Shown here in pieces: positions 11,983-23,899 of a DNA stretch of 64,000 nucleotides (position 1 is the first letter of the stretch; each line of letters opens with the position of its first letter). Both the position numbers and the translations under genes were made by a program. The notes beneath the pieces are model-generated. The model saw nothing but the letters and a program-made list of their open reading frames with translations, made no database searches and was not told the origin of the DNA. This DNA is from Paguma larvata. Taxonomy: Eukaryota; Chordata; Mammalia; Carnivora; Viverridae. The DNA is taken from the NCBI GenBank assembly GCA_030068075.1, contig CM057824.1:129260414-129324413 (forward strand), given 5' to 3'.

Positions 11983-12179
11983 AAATTGAGCCATCCCTTG
12001 TGCAAGATAAGAACATTTAGATCTTTAACAGTTGTTTTACACACTATGTCCAGAATATTATAGACGCAAGTCGAGAAAATATGACTAATGAGTAAGACAA
12101 AAATATAGACACAAGAAGCATCTCTAAATGTTATACATGATATAGACATGGAAGTTAACAGATAAGGTTATTAAATTAA

Positions 12180-12700
12180 ATTTGATAAATTTGAAAATGA
12201 AATCAGAAGAAGCGAACCAATAAGTGCAAGAATGATAGATTTCAGCAGATAATTAGAATCTATATATGAGAATCAAAAATGTTAAAACGAATGGTTGAAA
12301 AAAGCAGATCGAGCCTTGCGGAATAAGGATTACCAAACAGGAGGACGGGTCACTGGAAAAATTTTCAAATTGGAATAAAGAAGGAAAAGAATATATATAT
12401 TTAAAATAAAATAATAGAGAATAAAAACATACAAAATCTTGAAAATTTTACAGTGGGTATAATAGATTTCCAGAAGGAGAAAACAGAGAGAATGAGAAAG
12501 AAGAAATATTTGAAGAGATGATGACTAACAATGTCCAAAACTAATAAGAGTATTGATCTGCAAAATCAAGAAACAGTGAAACTCAAGCATGTTAAAAATT
12601 TCCTATGTGAAAATTTCTACTTTTATGGTATTTGCACCATATGGATTTAAAAAGGAAGAGAAATGAGACTTTCTTTACAAACACAAAGTCCATTTAGAAA
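12180..12700 (+). mobile_element. Ancient L1/HAL1-like internal fragment
   Basis: The plus strand resembles old mammalian L1 internal sequence. It has a 'CCAGAAGGAGAAAACAGAGAG' type stretch, then 'GAAATATTTGAAGAGATGATG', 'AATGTCCAAAACTAATAAGAG' in part, and 'AAGAAACAGTGAAACTCAAG'. The frame is destroyed. The boundaries are approximate and the family name is a guess. Confidence 0.45.
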
Positions 12701-13336
12701 AATAAACTAACATAATTAAATTTTACCGAAAATGGACATTACAGCAAAATTTTAAACATTCCAAAAAAATAAAATAATTATTCCTCAACTTTTAAAGTGT
12801 TTAATCAATATTTCCTTGGTCTTTTTTTAATTCAACAAAATGTCATTAATGACATTCTATATACATAACATGTTCTCCGTGATATCACAGCAAAAAATTT
12901 TTTCACTTTAAAACCTAAACAGATTACTTGAGATCAATTGAATTTTGTGGGAAGAAAGTTTAAGATTCTATATCTTTATACATATTAATGGCTTGAAGCT
13001 AAAATGTTTGTCATATTTTTAGTATATATCGATAGCTCTAAAATTGGCTTAAATTTAGGTTTAACCATGTTTTACATATTAATTTTTTTCATTCTTAATG
13101 ATAAACATAGCCGGTCAAGGAAAGATGCTAATTGCTGAAGGCTAATTAGGCAGACACCAGTTTGACACCATTTGGCACTTAAATTCTGGATTGGTTAAAT
13201 GTTACAATGCTATTTTATACCCAAAGTACCAATAGACTTCTCAGCTACTACACTATGCTCTAAAATGTATTGAGGTCTTTAATAAATAGAGCTTTGAAAG
13301 AAACTTCCTCAGTATAAGAAAATCCAATATTAAATT
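12701..13336. other. Unassigned AT-rich DNA
   Basis: Nothing identifiable. Confidence 0.45.
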
Positions 13337-13344
13337 TTTTAAAA

Positions 13345-13557
13345 CAGTGTTTCTCATTTGGAAGGATGGACAATATTTACTGTGAGACCATCTGTGCATT
13401 GTAGGATGTTTAGCAACACCCCTGCCTCTATTTTTATATCCTAGGATCACTTGACCCAAGATCTAAGTGTGGCCATCAAAAATGTCCCCAGACATAGCTA
13501 AATGTCCTTTGAAGGAAAAAAAAACAACAACAAATCATGCAGATTTGAGAACCACTG
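13345..13557 (-). mobile_element. MER20-like hAT DNA transposon
   Basis: Starts 'CAGTGTTTCTCATTTGG' and ends 'TTTGAGAACCACTG', imperfect inverted termini of the hAT-Charlie type. Internal landmarks fit MER20 in reverse: 'CATTGTAGGATGTTTAGCA', then 'GTCCCCAGACATAGCTAAATG'. The flanking eight bases are partly alike ('TTTTAAAA' and 'TTCAAAAT'), as expected for a decayed 8-bp duplication. Non-autonomous and non-coding. Confidence 0.82.
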
Positions 13558-13565
13558 TTCAAAAT

Positions 13566-14689
13566 AAGGAATTTTTTAAAAATAAAAGTGTTGGTATACC
13601 CCAAACATCTCCTAATAGGCACACAGTTCTCACAGATTTGGGGTGTTTTATTCTTAACTACTTGGTTAACACAGTTATCTACCATTTGAGTATTATTAGT
13701 GAGAGCTAATCTACTGAGAGATAGACAATCACATCCAAACCAAGATTCTAATTTCTTTGCTAATTTGTAACAGTGAAGTCTCCACTTCACAAGCAATGTT
13801 TGAGTGAAATGTTGAATAAGATCTTACAACATTCATTGGTTGAAAGAAGTTATGACTTATAAACAGATATTTATAAAATGGCATTATAGATTTTTCAACA
13901 AAATTTTATAAGGTTAGATCCTATTGTTATCTTTCTGATTTTTAGATTTTTTCCTGTTGTTTTCCTCAAAGTATTATAAAACAAAATGAATTTCCAGAAG
14001 AAATACCTTTATTTTAACTAAGTTATTTGAATAAAATTTATATATTACCAATATGTTTTAAGGTTTTATGCTAGGTATTTAACATGCAAAAATAAATATC
14101 TACTACATATCATCTGTTGGTCTATGTATTGGTTCCTACATGCAAAAAGCATGCAGATTTGTGGGTTTTTTTTAATGGATCTCTTAACAAAAAGTAGTTT
14201 CTTGCATGGAAAATTAAATTTAAAATCACCTGATAGCACCTTACGGTGTAATTATTTATAAGAAGTAGTATAAAATTTAATTAGAGAACAAAATACTTCC
14301 TTTTGTAAGAATTTGAGAATTCTCAACACCCCAGCAAGGAAAAATAATGGCTTTCATAAAAAGCAAATAAAAGCAAGTTTGAATTCTTAAACTGCAGCAC
14401 AAAATTTTAAGATGCAGTTTTCATAACTAAGAAGTATGATATCAAAGCTGCTTTAAATATAATGTGATAAACAAGATTGCACATATGGCTACATTTAGAA
14501 AAAGAGAAAAATCTATCCATATTTCCCTCTTTATTTTTAGTTCAGTGCCTTCATATTGTTAGGCACATATTATAACAATTATAATATAAAGATATACTTT
14601 TCATAAATATTTGTTATACTGAATTAGGAACAGCTATATATCCTACAACTTTAAACTGTAATTTCTGTAAGTGGAACAACACCTATTGG
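13566..14689. other. Unassigned AT-rich DNA
   Basis: No gene or named repeat. An antisense 106-codon frame at 13476-13796 overlaps the MER20 and shows no domain. Confidence 0.45.
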
Positions 14690-14885
14690 AATGAGATTTG
14701 GGAAACTTTTTTGTAAAGTATGGAGTATTTTAGGCTTTGCTAGCCATACAACTCTATGGCAACTACTTTGTCATTTTGACAGAAAATCAGCCATGGACAA
14801 TACATAAACAAATAGATGTGGCTATGTTTCAGGAAAAGTTTATAAAAACAGGTAGTAGGCAAAATTTGTCCATGGATTGTCCTTT
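14690..14885 (+). mobile_element. hAT-type non-autonomous DNA element fragment
   Basis: Carries the recognisable series 'TTTTTTGTAAAG', 'TTTTAGGCTTTGCTAGCCATA', 'CAACTACTTTGTCATTTTGA', 'CAGCCATGGACAATACATAAA' and 'AAAACAGGTAGTAGGCAAAAT' (parts). It belongs to the same old mammalian family as the copy near 55.4 kb. Probably a MER5/MER58-like element, but the exact name is uncertain. Confidence 0.65.
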
Positions 14886-15245
14886 GTCCACCCCTGTAAC
14901 AAAATACTGTGCATATCTTAACATGTGTACATTTTTGCAGTTACTGAGAAGTTCCCCTTTCCTGGTGATCAGTTAAGTCATTTCCTACATCCTATATATT
15001 ATGAATTATATGTTCCAGTTAATAAATTAGTGTTATCATTTCTTTTAGAATATATCCAATATTATCATTATGAAACTTGCTCTTTTTTTAGTGAATTCTT
15101 TCAACCTTAACATAATAAAACCTATATAAATGTAAAAACATTTTCTTTTCTAAAAGATATCATTTGTCATAGAAAAGTGTAATGATGACTACCAGTTATA
15201 ATTTAAAGGAAAATTAGAAAATGTACTATAGATACAAATGGCTTT
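14886..15245. other. Unassigned AT-rich DNA
   Basis: Short overlapping frames only; no feature supported. Confidence 0.45.
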
Positions 15246-15258
15246 AAAAATTAGATTC

Positions 15259-15454
15259 TGAGGCACCTTTGTGGCTCACTGAGTTAAGTATCCAACACTT
15301 GATTTCAGTTCAGGCCATGATCTCACAGTTCATGAGATTAAGCCCCATGTTGGGCTCTGTGCTAACAGTGTAGAGCCTACTTGGGATCCTATCTCTCCCC
15401 CACTTGTGCTCATTCCTGCTCTTTCTCTCTCTAAAAATAAATAAATAAACTTAA
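15259..15454 (+). mobile_element. CAN-SINE
   Basis: Sense feliform SINE with a diverged head ('GGCACCTTTGTGGCTCA'), 'GTTGGGCTCTGTGCTAACAG', CT-rich segment and (AAAT) tail. The flanks 'AAAAATTAGATTC' (15246-15258) and 'AAAAATCAGATTC' (15455-15467) form a 12/13 target duplication. Confidence 0.92.
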
Positions 15455-15467
15455 AAAAATCAGATTC

Positions 15468-15833
15468 AGCCAAAGGAGAATTTAAGTTGCTGAAAGCTTT
15501 GATACATGTTACCACCCTATGGATATGGAATTTGAAGATAAGTTTGCTAACGGTGAAAGGTCTTTTGGCACCAAGATTTACAACTGCTTTAGGGTTTGCT
15601 TAGGCATAAAGAAAGTAATTTACATAATATATCTCAAAACAAGAGAGGGAAAATTTTTCTGTTAAAGAGAAATTTTTCTTTAATATTTTCATATTTTTAG
15701 TGACAAAAGAAAAACATTACTGACAATCTTATTTATGCTTTTACATCTTACATTTTTCCACCTTTCTATAAGCTTGAAACGCAAATGTTGATTTGCTTTT
15801 TCTTTATCTAATCCAGTAAGAAATTGTTTAAAA
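15468..15833. other. Unassigned DNA
   Basis: No feature supported. A 90-codon antisense frame (15689-15961) runs into the adjacent L1 tail and is not a gene. Confidence 0.45.
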
Positions 15834-15848
15834 ATTACCTGTTTTGAT

Positions 15849-16090
15849 ACCATATGTTTCCATGGTGGATTTTGAGACTTTGTGAAACCATGGGAGAGGG
15901 GAAGATGGGAAAAGAAAAAAGACACAGAGAGGGAGGGAGACAAGACATAAGAGACTCTCAAAGACTAAGAACAAACTGAGGGGTGAAAGGGGTGTGGGAG
16001 CGGGGAGAGTGGGTGACAGGCACAGAGGAGGGCACTTGCTGGGATGAGCACTGGGTGTTGTATGGAGACCAATTTGACAATAAGTCATCT

Positions 16091-16146
<56 letters not shown>
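15849..16146 (+). mobile_element. 5'-truncated L1 3' end with (AAAT)n tail
   Basis: Typical carnivoran L1 3' UTR: 'AAGAGACTCTCAAAGACTAAG', 'AACAAACTGAGGGG', 'GGGATGAGCACTGGGTGTTG' and 'CCAATTTGACAATAAG' (parts). It ends in about 14 AAAT units. The flanks 'ATTACCTGTTTTGAT' (from 15834) and 'AATATCTGTTTTATG' (from 16146) support one truncated insertion of about 300 bp. Confidence 0.9.
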
Positions 16147-16147
<1 letters not shown>

Positions 16148-16160
16148 ATATCTGTTTTAT

Positions 16161-16870
16161 GTCTGACTTGAATGTACTGGCTTATTGAAAATAAACTTTT
16201 TATGAAATCAGAGCAAGTAAATAAATATCCTATTAAAAATTTCCAGAACTACAGGTGATAAGCATTGTTTTTTTTTTTTTTTTTTTTTTTCTGTTTCCTG
16301 CTCACACTGATCACCACCTACTTCCCATCCACGGTATCACATACAATTTATCTTTTTTCTTTTTTTTTCTTTCTAACTTTTGGTCTTAGACCTGTGAATA
16401 ATACCTACTTTTGTAAAGTTCTGAAAGTTCTTAAAAGTGTCATTTTTTTTGCTCCCTGAAATATCATTATGTTACAAGGTTAACAAATAAAAGAGATTAA
16501 AATTCATTCACTCTCTCCACTCTCCCATCCCCACCAGAAAAATGAACACCTGCTTTTTAACATAAAACCCTGTAATCCTAAACTTAAAAAGCTCGGTGTT
16601 TACAGTACACAATAATTTGCCATGTCATTTTTTTCATGGCATTTGTATATAACACACTTTTCTTTAAACCTTTCCATCATGTATTGAAATTACTTGTGAC
16701 TTAGGCATTTCAAACTTACTCTAATTACTCTCTTCATACGGAATTCTTTAGCTACTGTCAGATTCAACAAATGTCTTACTACGCCCCCTTGAAATATCGA
16801 CTGAAACTCATCAAGCTATACATGTAATACACATGTGCTTTTCCTCAGACACATTAGACTTCAATAAAAA
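16161..16870. other. Unassigned DNA with poly-T runs
   Basis: Contains a run of about 22 T at 16267-16290 and a second T-rich run near 16351-16368. No gene is seen. The poly-phenylalanine frame here is an artefact of the T run. Confidence 0.5.
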
Positions 16871-16875
16871 GTTTA

Positions 16876-17087
16876 TTTTTTTTAAGTTTATTTATTTATT
16901 TTGAGAGAGAGAGGGAGTGAGAAAGAGAGAAAGAGCTTGCACATGAGCTGGAAAGGGGCAGAGAGAGAATCCCAAGCAGGCCCCATGTGGAGCCCCACTC
17001 TGGGCTTGGGTTCACAAACTGTGGGATTATGACTAGAGCCAAAATCAAGAGTTGGTCACTTCACCTCCTGAGCCATGCATGCGCCCC
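16876..17087 (-). mobile_element. CAN-SINE
   Basis: Antisense SINE: T-rich tail, GA-rich segment, and head complement ending 'CTGAGCCATGCATGCGCCCCC'-like. The flanks 'ATAAAAAGTTT' and 'ATAAAAGTTTT' are consistent with a target duplication. Diverged. Confidence 0.9.
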
Positions 17088-17099
17088 CATAAAAGTTTT

Positions 17100-18845
17100 A
17101 AAAATGTTTTATGACAGTAGTTCAGGCCTCACTGAGAAACATCCTCTACAAAATAGAAGAAATTGGTACTGTTCACCTTAAGGGTTATTTATCCAAGTTT
17201 AACCATTTTATAAATGCTATACACAGGTTACAGAGACATATCTTGTCATTTATGACTGATGACTGTATAGGTATCAATTTACATTTAATTAATATCTCTC
17301 ACAAAGTTGAAAGCATGTCAAAGGCATTGCTGCTTCTTTTACAGAGTTGAGCTATTTACTTCAATGTTTAAATTTAAGAAATTATGTACATGCCGCATAA
17401 AGATGGCCTCATGTAGTCTAAAGAGAGGCTCTGAGTGGTTTAGTTCCTTTCGGCCGAACAAGTGAAAGGAAGTTGCTATAATTTTTCAAAATCAGGAACA
17501 GATCCCAAGTAAATACCGACCACTTGATATTGGCAGAGACCTCTTATGAAGTAGAACAACTAAAAACACGAGATGACTGCCACATAAACCATTTTATTGC
17601 AACATAAATAGTTGCACATAATAAAAAAGAAATATTACAAAAGTCTGTGTCACCTTCATCCCAGTTGACACTGCCCCCAGGCAACAAATTTTAACATTTT
17701 CATTTTATTGCTTCATCTGTTGATCCCCTGTATCGCATTATATTATATAAATAAACTCCAATTCTAGATTTGTCAGTTTAGTTTCAATTAACTCCCTGGT
17801 TTAAAAAAAAAGAGAATAATAAATAAACCCTACTTCCTCTTCTTAAATATCTCTGTAGGCTTATTCTTAATTTCTTCTATTAACTACTTTAACCTTTCAC
17901 ATAAAATATTTATGCCTCTTTCTCTTGTTAAATTAACTGCAAACAGTATATTTTGGCTTTTTTTTCAGTAAGATGAAGAAATTTGCACTCTTAAACTTTT
18001 CTCAATATCTAGTATCCTTTTTTACTTTTCAAATTCAAGATATTTTACTTTCCAAATCCTTCTAACCTTTTTTTTTAAAATAAGTTGGAAAGGTGTCTAA
18101 CTTTTATATAAAAATGTAATACACTGGCCTCATGCTGTGTTTATAGGTTAAGTCTAGATGCTAAAAACAAGGAGACCGTAAAATTATGAACAACTTCTGT
18201 ATTACTAAAACAACTTCTGTGATTGAACCTATAGAAAAGCAGACATAATGTAACCCCTGCGCTCTTTAATGCAAATCGGAATAATTTTGAAATGTCAAGG
18301 ACAGAACCTCCTCCTCCGTTATTACATTCCATATATTGTAAAAAATCAATCTATATTTTATTTTGCTTTATCATTGCACCATGATTCGTGAACGTTTTTC
18401 CCCTGAAATTTCTAAGTGTTTTTCTTTTTTGTGGACAGAAGAATCACATGTCATTACCATATTACTGATATCCAATTTCTTAACAATACTATACTAGTTA
18501 TGATGCAAGATTAGTTGCTATGATAATGATCAGTAATTTTTTGGAAGACAGAAACTTATTTCTCTCTAGCTAATAATCTACTCTTAAAAAAAACAAAGGC
18601 TAGTATGTAATTTCCATGTTTTAGGGACTCAGGGTATTTTTGTCTTGATCCTCTTCCAACCTCATCATTAGGTTTGCATCCTGCAGTCTAAATGATCTGT
18701 ACCAACTACTAGTATAATATCTACAAGACAGCCGGAGGGAGGGGAGAAGTGAGGAAGGGGATGGTATGAGTCTTGCCTTTCAAGTCTAGCACTAAGAAGT
18801 TGCACATATAATGTACTTTAGTAATTCAGTGTTAATGTGTGCAGG
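17100..18845. other. Unassigned DNA
   Basis: About 1.7 kb without a supported gene or repeat. Parts of 17.6-18.1 kb (T-rich strings with AATAAA-like motifs) may be very old antisense LINE sequence, but I cannot show it. Confidence 0.4.
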
Positions 18846-18975
18846 ATTCCAAAGCTCTTCTCATCTGCAAAATTTAAATAATAACAGTACTTCATATGGT
18901 TGCAGTGATTATTAAATGAGTTGCCATTTATAAAGCACTTGGAATAGTACCTGACACAGTAAAATAATAAGTAGA
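18846..18975 (+). mobile_element. MIR fragment
   Basis: Matches the 3' half of MIR: 'TCATCTGCAAAATTTAAATA', 'TAACAGTACTTCATATGG', 'GTGATTATTAAATGAGTT' and 'AAGCACTTGGAATAGTACCTG'. An ancient tRNA-derived mammalian SINE. Confidence 0.7.
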
Positions 18976-19386
18976 ATAAATTTATTCAATACTATTACCA
19001 GTTCCTTGTTATTTATTGACCAGAAATTAATTATATGACCTGAGTATGTTGCAAGGAAGCTAATATAAATTTTTTCTTTTCACCTGAGGTAAAACTTTCA
19101 TAATTATAAGAGGAAAAGAGAAGACATTAGAAGGGACAATAGCAAGATCTGTGATATGTGCCATTAATTAAATATAACAACACATCTATTCTTTTCTTGA
19201 TATTTTTCTCAACTTGGGACTTTTGTTCTGATGTAGAGTCATTCCTCCAAAGGACTTCCTTTCTTATACTCCTGTATTATATCACTTTGTGTAGTCTTCT
19301 TTCTTGGATTTGTTTTCCATTTGGTAGAATATATTCTTTTCTCTCTCCCAACCTCGACTTTGTGTCAGAAAGAACAAATAACATGT
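18976..19386. other. Unassigned DNA
   Basis: No feature supported. A 78-codon hydrophobic frame at 19158-19394 has no recognised family. Confidence 0.4.
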
Positions 19387-19748
19387 TGTCTTAATCCATT
19401 CGATTTGCTCTAACAAAAATACTTCAGACAGGGAAACTTATAAACAACAGAAATTTATTTCTCACTGTTTTAGAAGCTGGGAAGGCCAAGCAAGTTGCCA
19501 GCATTGTAGCATTTTGGTGAGAAACCTCTTCCTGGTTTATAGCTGGTATCTTCTCACCCTGATCTCACATGGTGGAAGGTACAGGGATCTCTGTGGGGGT
19601 TCCTTTATAAAAACACTAAACCCTTCCTCAGGACTCCACACTCCTGACCTAATCACCTCCCCAAGGCCCCACCTCTTTATACTATCATTCGTGGGGGTTA
19701 CCATTTAAACATATGATTTTGATGGGACACAAACATTCACACATAGCA
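19387..19748 (-). mobile_element. MLT1/MST-type MaLR LTR, antisense
   Basis: Runs from 'TGTCTTAATCCATTCG' to 'ACACATAGCA', so it has TG and CA ends. It contains 'AACAGAAATTTATTTCTCAC', 'GAAACCTCTTCCTGGTTTA', 'TCACATGGTGGAAGG' and 'CCTAATCACCTCCCCAAGG', hallmarks of antisense MaLR LTRs. No internal sequence adjoins it. Confidence 0.8.
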
Positions 19749-20300
19749 TGTACCAATTTTTAGTTGCTTATATCTGAAAACATCTTTCTTCAGTTCTCAA
19801 TTTTTAAATAATTGCTTTGTAGGATATTGATTTTACTTCAATATCATATTCTTACCAAAAATTTTAAAGATTTTATTCCATTGCCTTCTAAAAGCTAGTC
19901 TTGCTGATAAAAAGTCTAATAGAATACTTGACTATTATCTTTTGTAGATAAACTATTATTTTAACAATTAACATTTTATTTTTGATGTTCTATTTTCAGA
20001 AAAATGTGTTTATGGTTCATGCTGGTTAGGACTCAGATCTTTCAATCTGAAAATTTGTACCTTTGTTCAGTCTGAGATTTTTTTTTTCTTTGTTGCTTTG
20101 ATTATTTCTTCCATTTTTCATTGTTCTCTCTTCTTGGATCATCTATCAGAATCTTTTTGAACTTCATAGATATTCTTCCTGGTAAACTTCATTTTTAAAT
20201 TTTATTCAAATGTTGTCAATTGTGTGACCTTTTTCTTTCCTTCCCTATACTCTATATGATGAGAAATTTCTTAGGCTTCCTTTGCTAGACGTTCAACTGG
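19749..20300. other. Possible very old LINE-like sequence
   Basis: Phrases such as 'GATTTTATTCCATTGCCTTCT', 'AGTCTTGCTGATAAAAAGTC' and 'ATTATTTCTTCCATTTTTCA' (parts) resemble the 3' region of old L1ME/HAL1 elements. Similarity by eye only. Confidence 0.3.
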
Positions 20301-21553
20301 ATATTTTACTGTTACAATTCTACCTTAACTTCCAAAATTGCTTCCACAGCCTCGTATTGTCCTTTTTACAGAGTAGACTGTTCTTTAGATGTGACGTTTC
20401 ATGAATCTGTCTAAAATACTAATTAGAATTATATAACTTTTTTCCGTTTCCTGGATTATTTTAGGTTTCTCTGAAATTATTTTTGTGTTGTTGAATTTCC
20501 ACATATGTATGAAATTCCTTATTTATTTCCATATTTAAAAATGAAGACTTCCTTATTGGCTTAAACTTACTGCTTGCTTATTCTAAGCACTTGGTTGGAT
20601 TGCTCTTCCACTGTGAAATTCTGTTACACATTTAGTCTCTCCCCTGAATGTATAGCTTGACTCTTACCTCTGTGAGACATGCTAATTGATTAGTTTCAGT
20701 TTAGGATGTATGGGCCAGGAACATAGATTCATGCTCCCAGCATTTCTCACCGTGTGTTCCCCCAAATAAACATAACTTAATTCTGAAGTGGCCATACCCA
20801 CACTAGGTGTTCAGTCGTGCCCAAGTTCATTACTGGTTTTAACTGTAAGCCAGGGGCATTGCTGCCACACTTTCTGTTATCACTTAGAAATGTAACCAGT
20901 TTATGTCCACTAATTACATTTGCGGACTCCAAGATTATAGTGTTTTGAGGTTTCAACAGGGAAGCAATAATTCCACCTCCACTGACTTCTCCAATTCCTA
21001 GTTTCTGTTGTGGCTAGTTATGCTGTTGGTATATTAGTCAATATGAAACAAACTGTCTCAGACCTTTCCGAAATGAGTCAAAGTCCCTGTCCCCCTCTTT
21101 CCCACTTCTCACAAAAGTCTAAGAACTGCTTTCAATTATTTTTGTGTAGTTTAGATTTTAGAGAAGGAAAGAAGTAAACGTATGTCTTCAGTTTTCCATG
21201 TTAAACTGAAGGGACTATTTGAAATCTATGGAGATTTTCAATAGTAGCCTTGAAACAAAAAGTATTTTTCAATATTATAATGTGAATACAGTCAATGGCA
21301 CTGGAAACAAATGCTCCAAATTGTCTTTGAAACAGTGGCATAAAATCCTCCTAGGGAAAAGAAAATAATTTATCCAGGGGAATTCTTGTCAAAAATATTT
21401 ATATTGTTTAACTAGCAAAAATATAAAGTTTGTTAAACCTTTGGGGGAGAATGGAATTAAATGCCAAGTCATTTATTTGGTTCAAGAGATTATATAATTT
21501 ACTTGAAGTAGATATGAGTCTTCCAATTTCTCGAAAACTTAAAGCTCTCAAAT
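20301..21553. other. Unassigned DNA
   Basis: No coding frame or named repeat supported. Confidence 0.4.
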
Positions 21554-21655
21554 AAATCACATGTACCTAGTGGGTAATAACATACATTGCTGTGAAAAGC
21601 CTCATATCAATCACATATACCCAGTGGGTGATGGCATACTTTGTTATGAAAAGAA
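21554..21655 (+). repeat. Two-copy tandem duplication, 54-bp period
   Basis: The unit starting 'AATCACATGTACCTAGTGGG' is followed 54 bases later by 'AATCACATATACCCAGTGGG'. Each continues with a related 'CATACNTTG-TGAAAAG' segment. The two units are about 80% identical. They lie in no recognised element. Confidence 0.8.
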
Positions 21656-21694
21656 CAAAGTTGAATAAACTAGAGAGTTTTAAAAACATAAGAA

Positions 21695-21870
21695 TTTCCC
21701 ATAAATAGCTGTGTGAATTTAAACCAATTACTTAAAGTCTTTGAATTTCTGTTTCGTCATCTAAAAAGAGAAGAGTAAAATATTTTCCTTGAAGGACTTT
21801 TAAGAGGATGAGAAGGAATGTATATATATAGTCGATAGTTTACATAATAGGCACTTGGTAATGTTGAAAA
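21695..21870 (+). mobile_element. MIR
   Basis: The order 'AGCTGTGTGAATTTAAACCA', 'TTACTTAAAGTCTTTGAATTTC', 'TCATCTAAAAAGAG', 'TTTTAAGAGGATGAGAAGG' and 'TAGGCACTTGGTAATG' (parts) matches the MIR core and 3' half. Confidence 0.75.
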
Positions 21871-22128
21871 CACTTGGAGGACAAAAAAAAGATATTAAAA
21901 ATATGAATTAGAATATCCAAGTTTTATCTCTTCTCTGAAGGATCTCTACCTAATCCCTCCAAGATCAGCTATTTATCTTATTTGTATAATTTATATTGTG
22001 TATCATGTCATTTCTAAAATTACTCTAATTTGATAAAATAAGGTTAACCTACATAAAGTATTTGTGCATTGACATAAATATATGAACTGCAGAAAATTAT
22101 TATTATTTTTTTAAATGAAGACAAAACT

Positions 22129-22361
22129 GGGGAGCCTGTGTGGCTCAGTCGGTTAAGCATCCAACTTCAGCACAGGCCATGATCTCACAGCTCATGGGTT
22201 CGAGCCCTATGTCAGGCTCTGTGCTGACAGCTCAGAGCCTAGAGCCTGCTTGGGAATGTGTGTGTGTGTCTCTCTCTCTTTCTGCCCTTCCCCTGCTCAC
22301 TCTCTGTCTCTCTCTTTCTCTCAAAAAGAAATAAACATTAAAAAAATTTTTCAATAAAATA
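22129..22361 (+). mobile_element. CAN-SINE
   Basis: Sense feliform SINE with B box 'GGTTCGAGCCC', 'GCTGACAGCTCAGAGCC' and a CT-rich segment preceded by a short (GT) run. 'TGAAGACAAAA' flanks it (22116-22126 and 22365-22375). Confidence 0.94.
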
Positions 22362-22375
22362 AATTGAAGACAAAA

Positions 22376-23062
22376 TTAATTCTCTTTAATTACACATGTT
22401 GTAATTTTAAAGGAGAGACTAACAATGAAATCTCACATGAAATCTTAAATAAGAGCTTTTTTTTTCAATGACCACCAATTCCTTATGTTTCATCTTCAGC
22501 CTTATGCAATCAAATACAAGATTTGTCAACACACAGAATGAATTCTTTTTTAAGGGGAAGACTCATATTAACCAAGCTTGTAATAAATTGCAAAAAAAAA
22601 ATCCATTATTGTGTTAGAATATCAATATATTAATTTACAGTAAGAATAATCACAATAGAGATTAACATTTATTTAAGATCATATAAATGAGACATGGTCT
22701 GTCTAAAGGTAAAACAGAAATATAAAAAGAATCATTATCACTCAATTAATTCATTGAAAATAGGAAGTCAGTCTCAATGACACACTGGGGTACCCGAAGA
22801 TTCCAATGTCTCCAGCAGTCTCTACATTAGGGATAACTTTGAAGACTCAAATACTCGTATCACCAAGTTTCTATCCCCCATAGGGGAATGTTTTCATAAA
22901 GATCAACAAGCTTGTCTATGTATTTTTACATTGCTTATTTTGACTGTGAAAACTCTAGTTAGAAGGAAATTTTTTCAGTTCATATGAACATCAAATAGAA
23001 CAAGTAATATTAAGCATTTAAAATGGTAAACACTCTAAGTTGAATAATCTCTGTGAGGAATA
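22376..23062. other. Unassigned AT-rich DNA
   Basis: No feature supported. Confidence 0.45.
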
Positions 23063-23250
23063 GGGGCACCTGGGTGGCTCAGTTGGTATTTTGGCTCAGG
23101 TAGTGATCTCACGGTTCTTGGGATGGAGCTCTGCATCAGGCTCTGCACTGACAGTGACGAGCCTGCTTGGGATTCCTTCTCTCTCTCTGTCTCTCTGCCC
23201 CTCCCCCACTTGTACTCTCTCTCTCTCTCAAAATAAATAAGCTTTTAAAA
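23063..23250 (+). mobile_element. CAN-SINE with an internal deletion
   Basis: Head 'GGGGCACCTGGGTGGCTCAG' is followed by 'TTGGTATTTTGGCTCAGG'. About 15 bases between the A box and 'GGCTCAGG' are missing compared with the other copies. CT-rich segment and AATAAATAAG tail present. 'GGAATA' occurs at both flanks. Confidence 0.9.
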
Positions 23251-23605
23251 AAGGAATATTTACATATCTCTATTCTAACCTATTAAGGGTATGGAAAAAG
23301 GTAACTTATTAATTTACTCAGTTATTACTTACTGGTTACCAAAATGGCAGACACACCATTACCAGTGTTCCAATTATACAGATAGACAAGATAGATAAAC
23401 TCTGATTCCATGATGATCACATGTTGATCACAGACTGGTCAATATATATCAATCCACAATCATAAATTCTCAGAAATGTGGAGATCATGATTCAAAAAAA
23501 GGAACAGTAAAGAGAAAACAAATGAGCACAATGATACTTAGAGTTCTCTTGTTAAAGTATCCCTATTGTGTGGTATCTGGACCCTCATTAATATTATTCT
23601 GGTTA

Positions 23606-23818
23606 GGGACACCTGGGTGGCTCAGTCTGTTGAGCGTCCAACTTCAGCTCAGGTCGTGATCTCACAGCTTGTGAGTTCAAGTCCCAAGTCAGACTCTGGG
23701 CTGACAGCTCAGAGCCTGGAGCCTGCTTCAGATTCTGTATCTCCCTCTCTTTCTGAACCTCCCCAGTTTGCAATCTGTCTCTCTCTTTCTCTCAAAAAAA
23801 AAAAAATTTAAATATATG
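23606..23818 (+). mobile_element. CAN-SINE
   Basis: Sense feliform SINE ending in a run of 13 A. The flanks 'TTATTCTGGTTA' (23594-23605) and 'TTATTCTGCTTA' (23819-23830) differ at one base. Confidence 0.94.
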
Positions 23819-23899
23819 TTATTCTGCTTAAAGCTACCATAGTGCTAAAAGGTGTATCCATCTACAAAAGGTGCATCTCCCTGACACCTATGACCAGTC

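Noticed and set aside
16265..16459. Poly-phenylalanine frame
   Set aside because: It is caused by poly-T runs.
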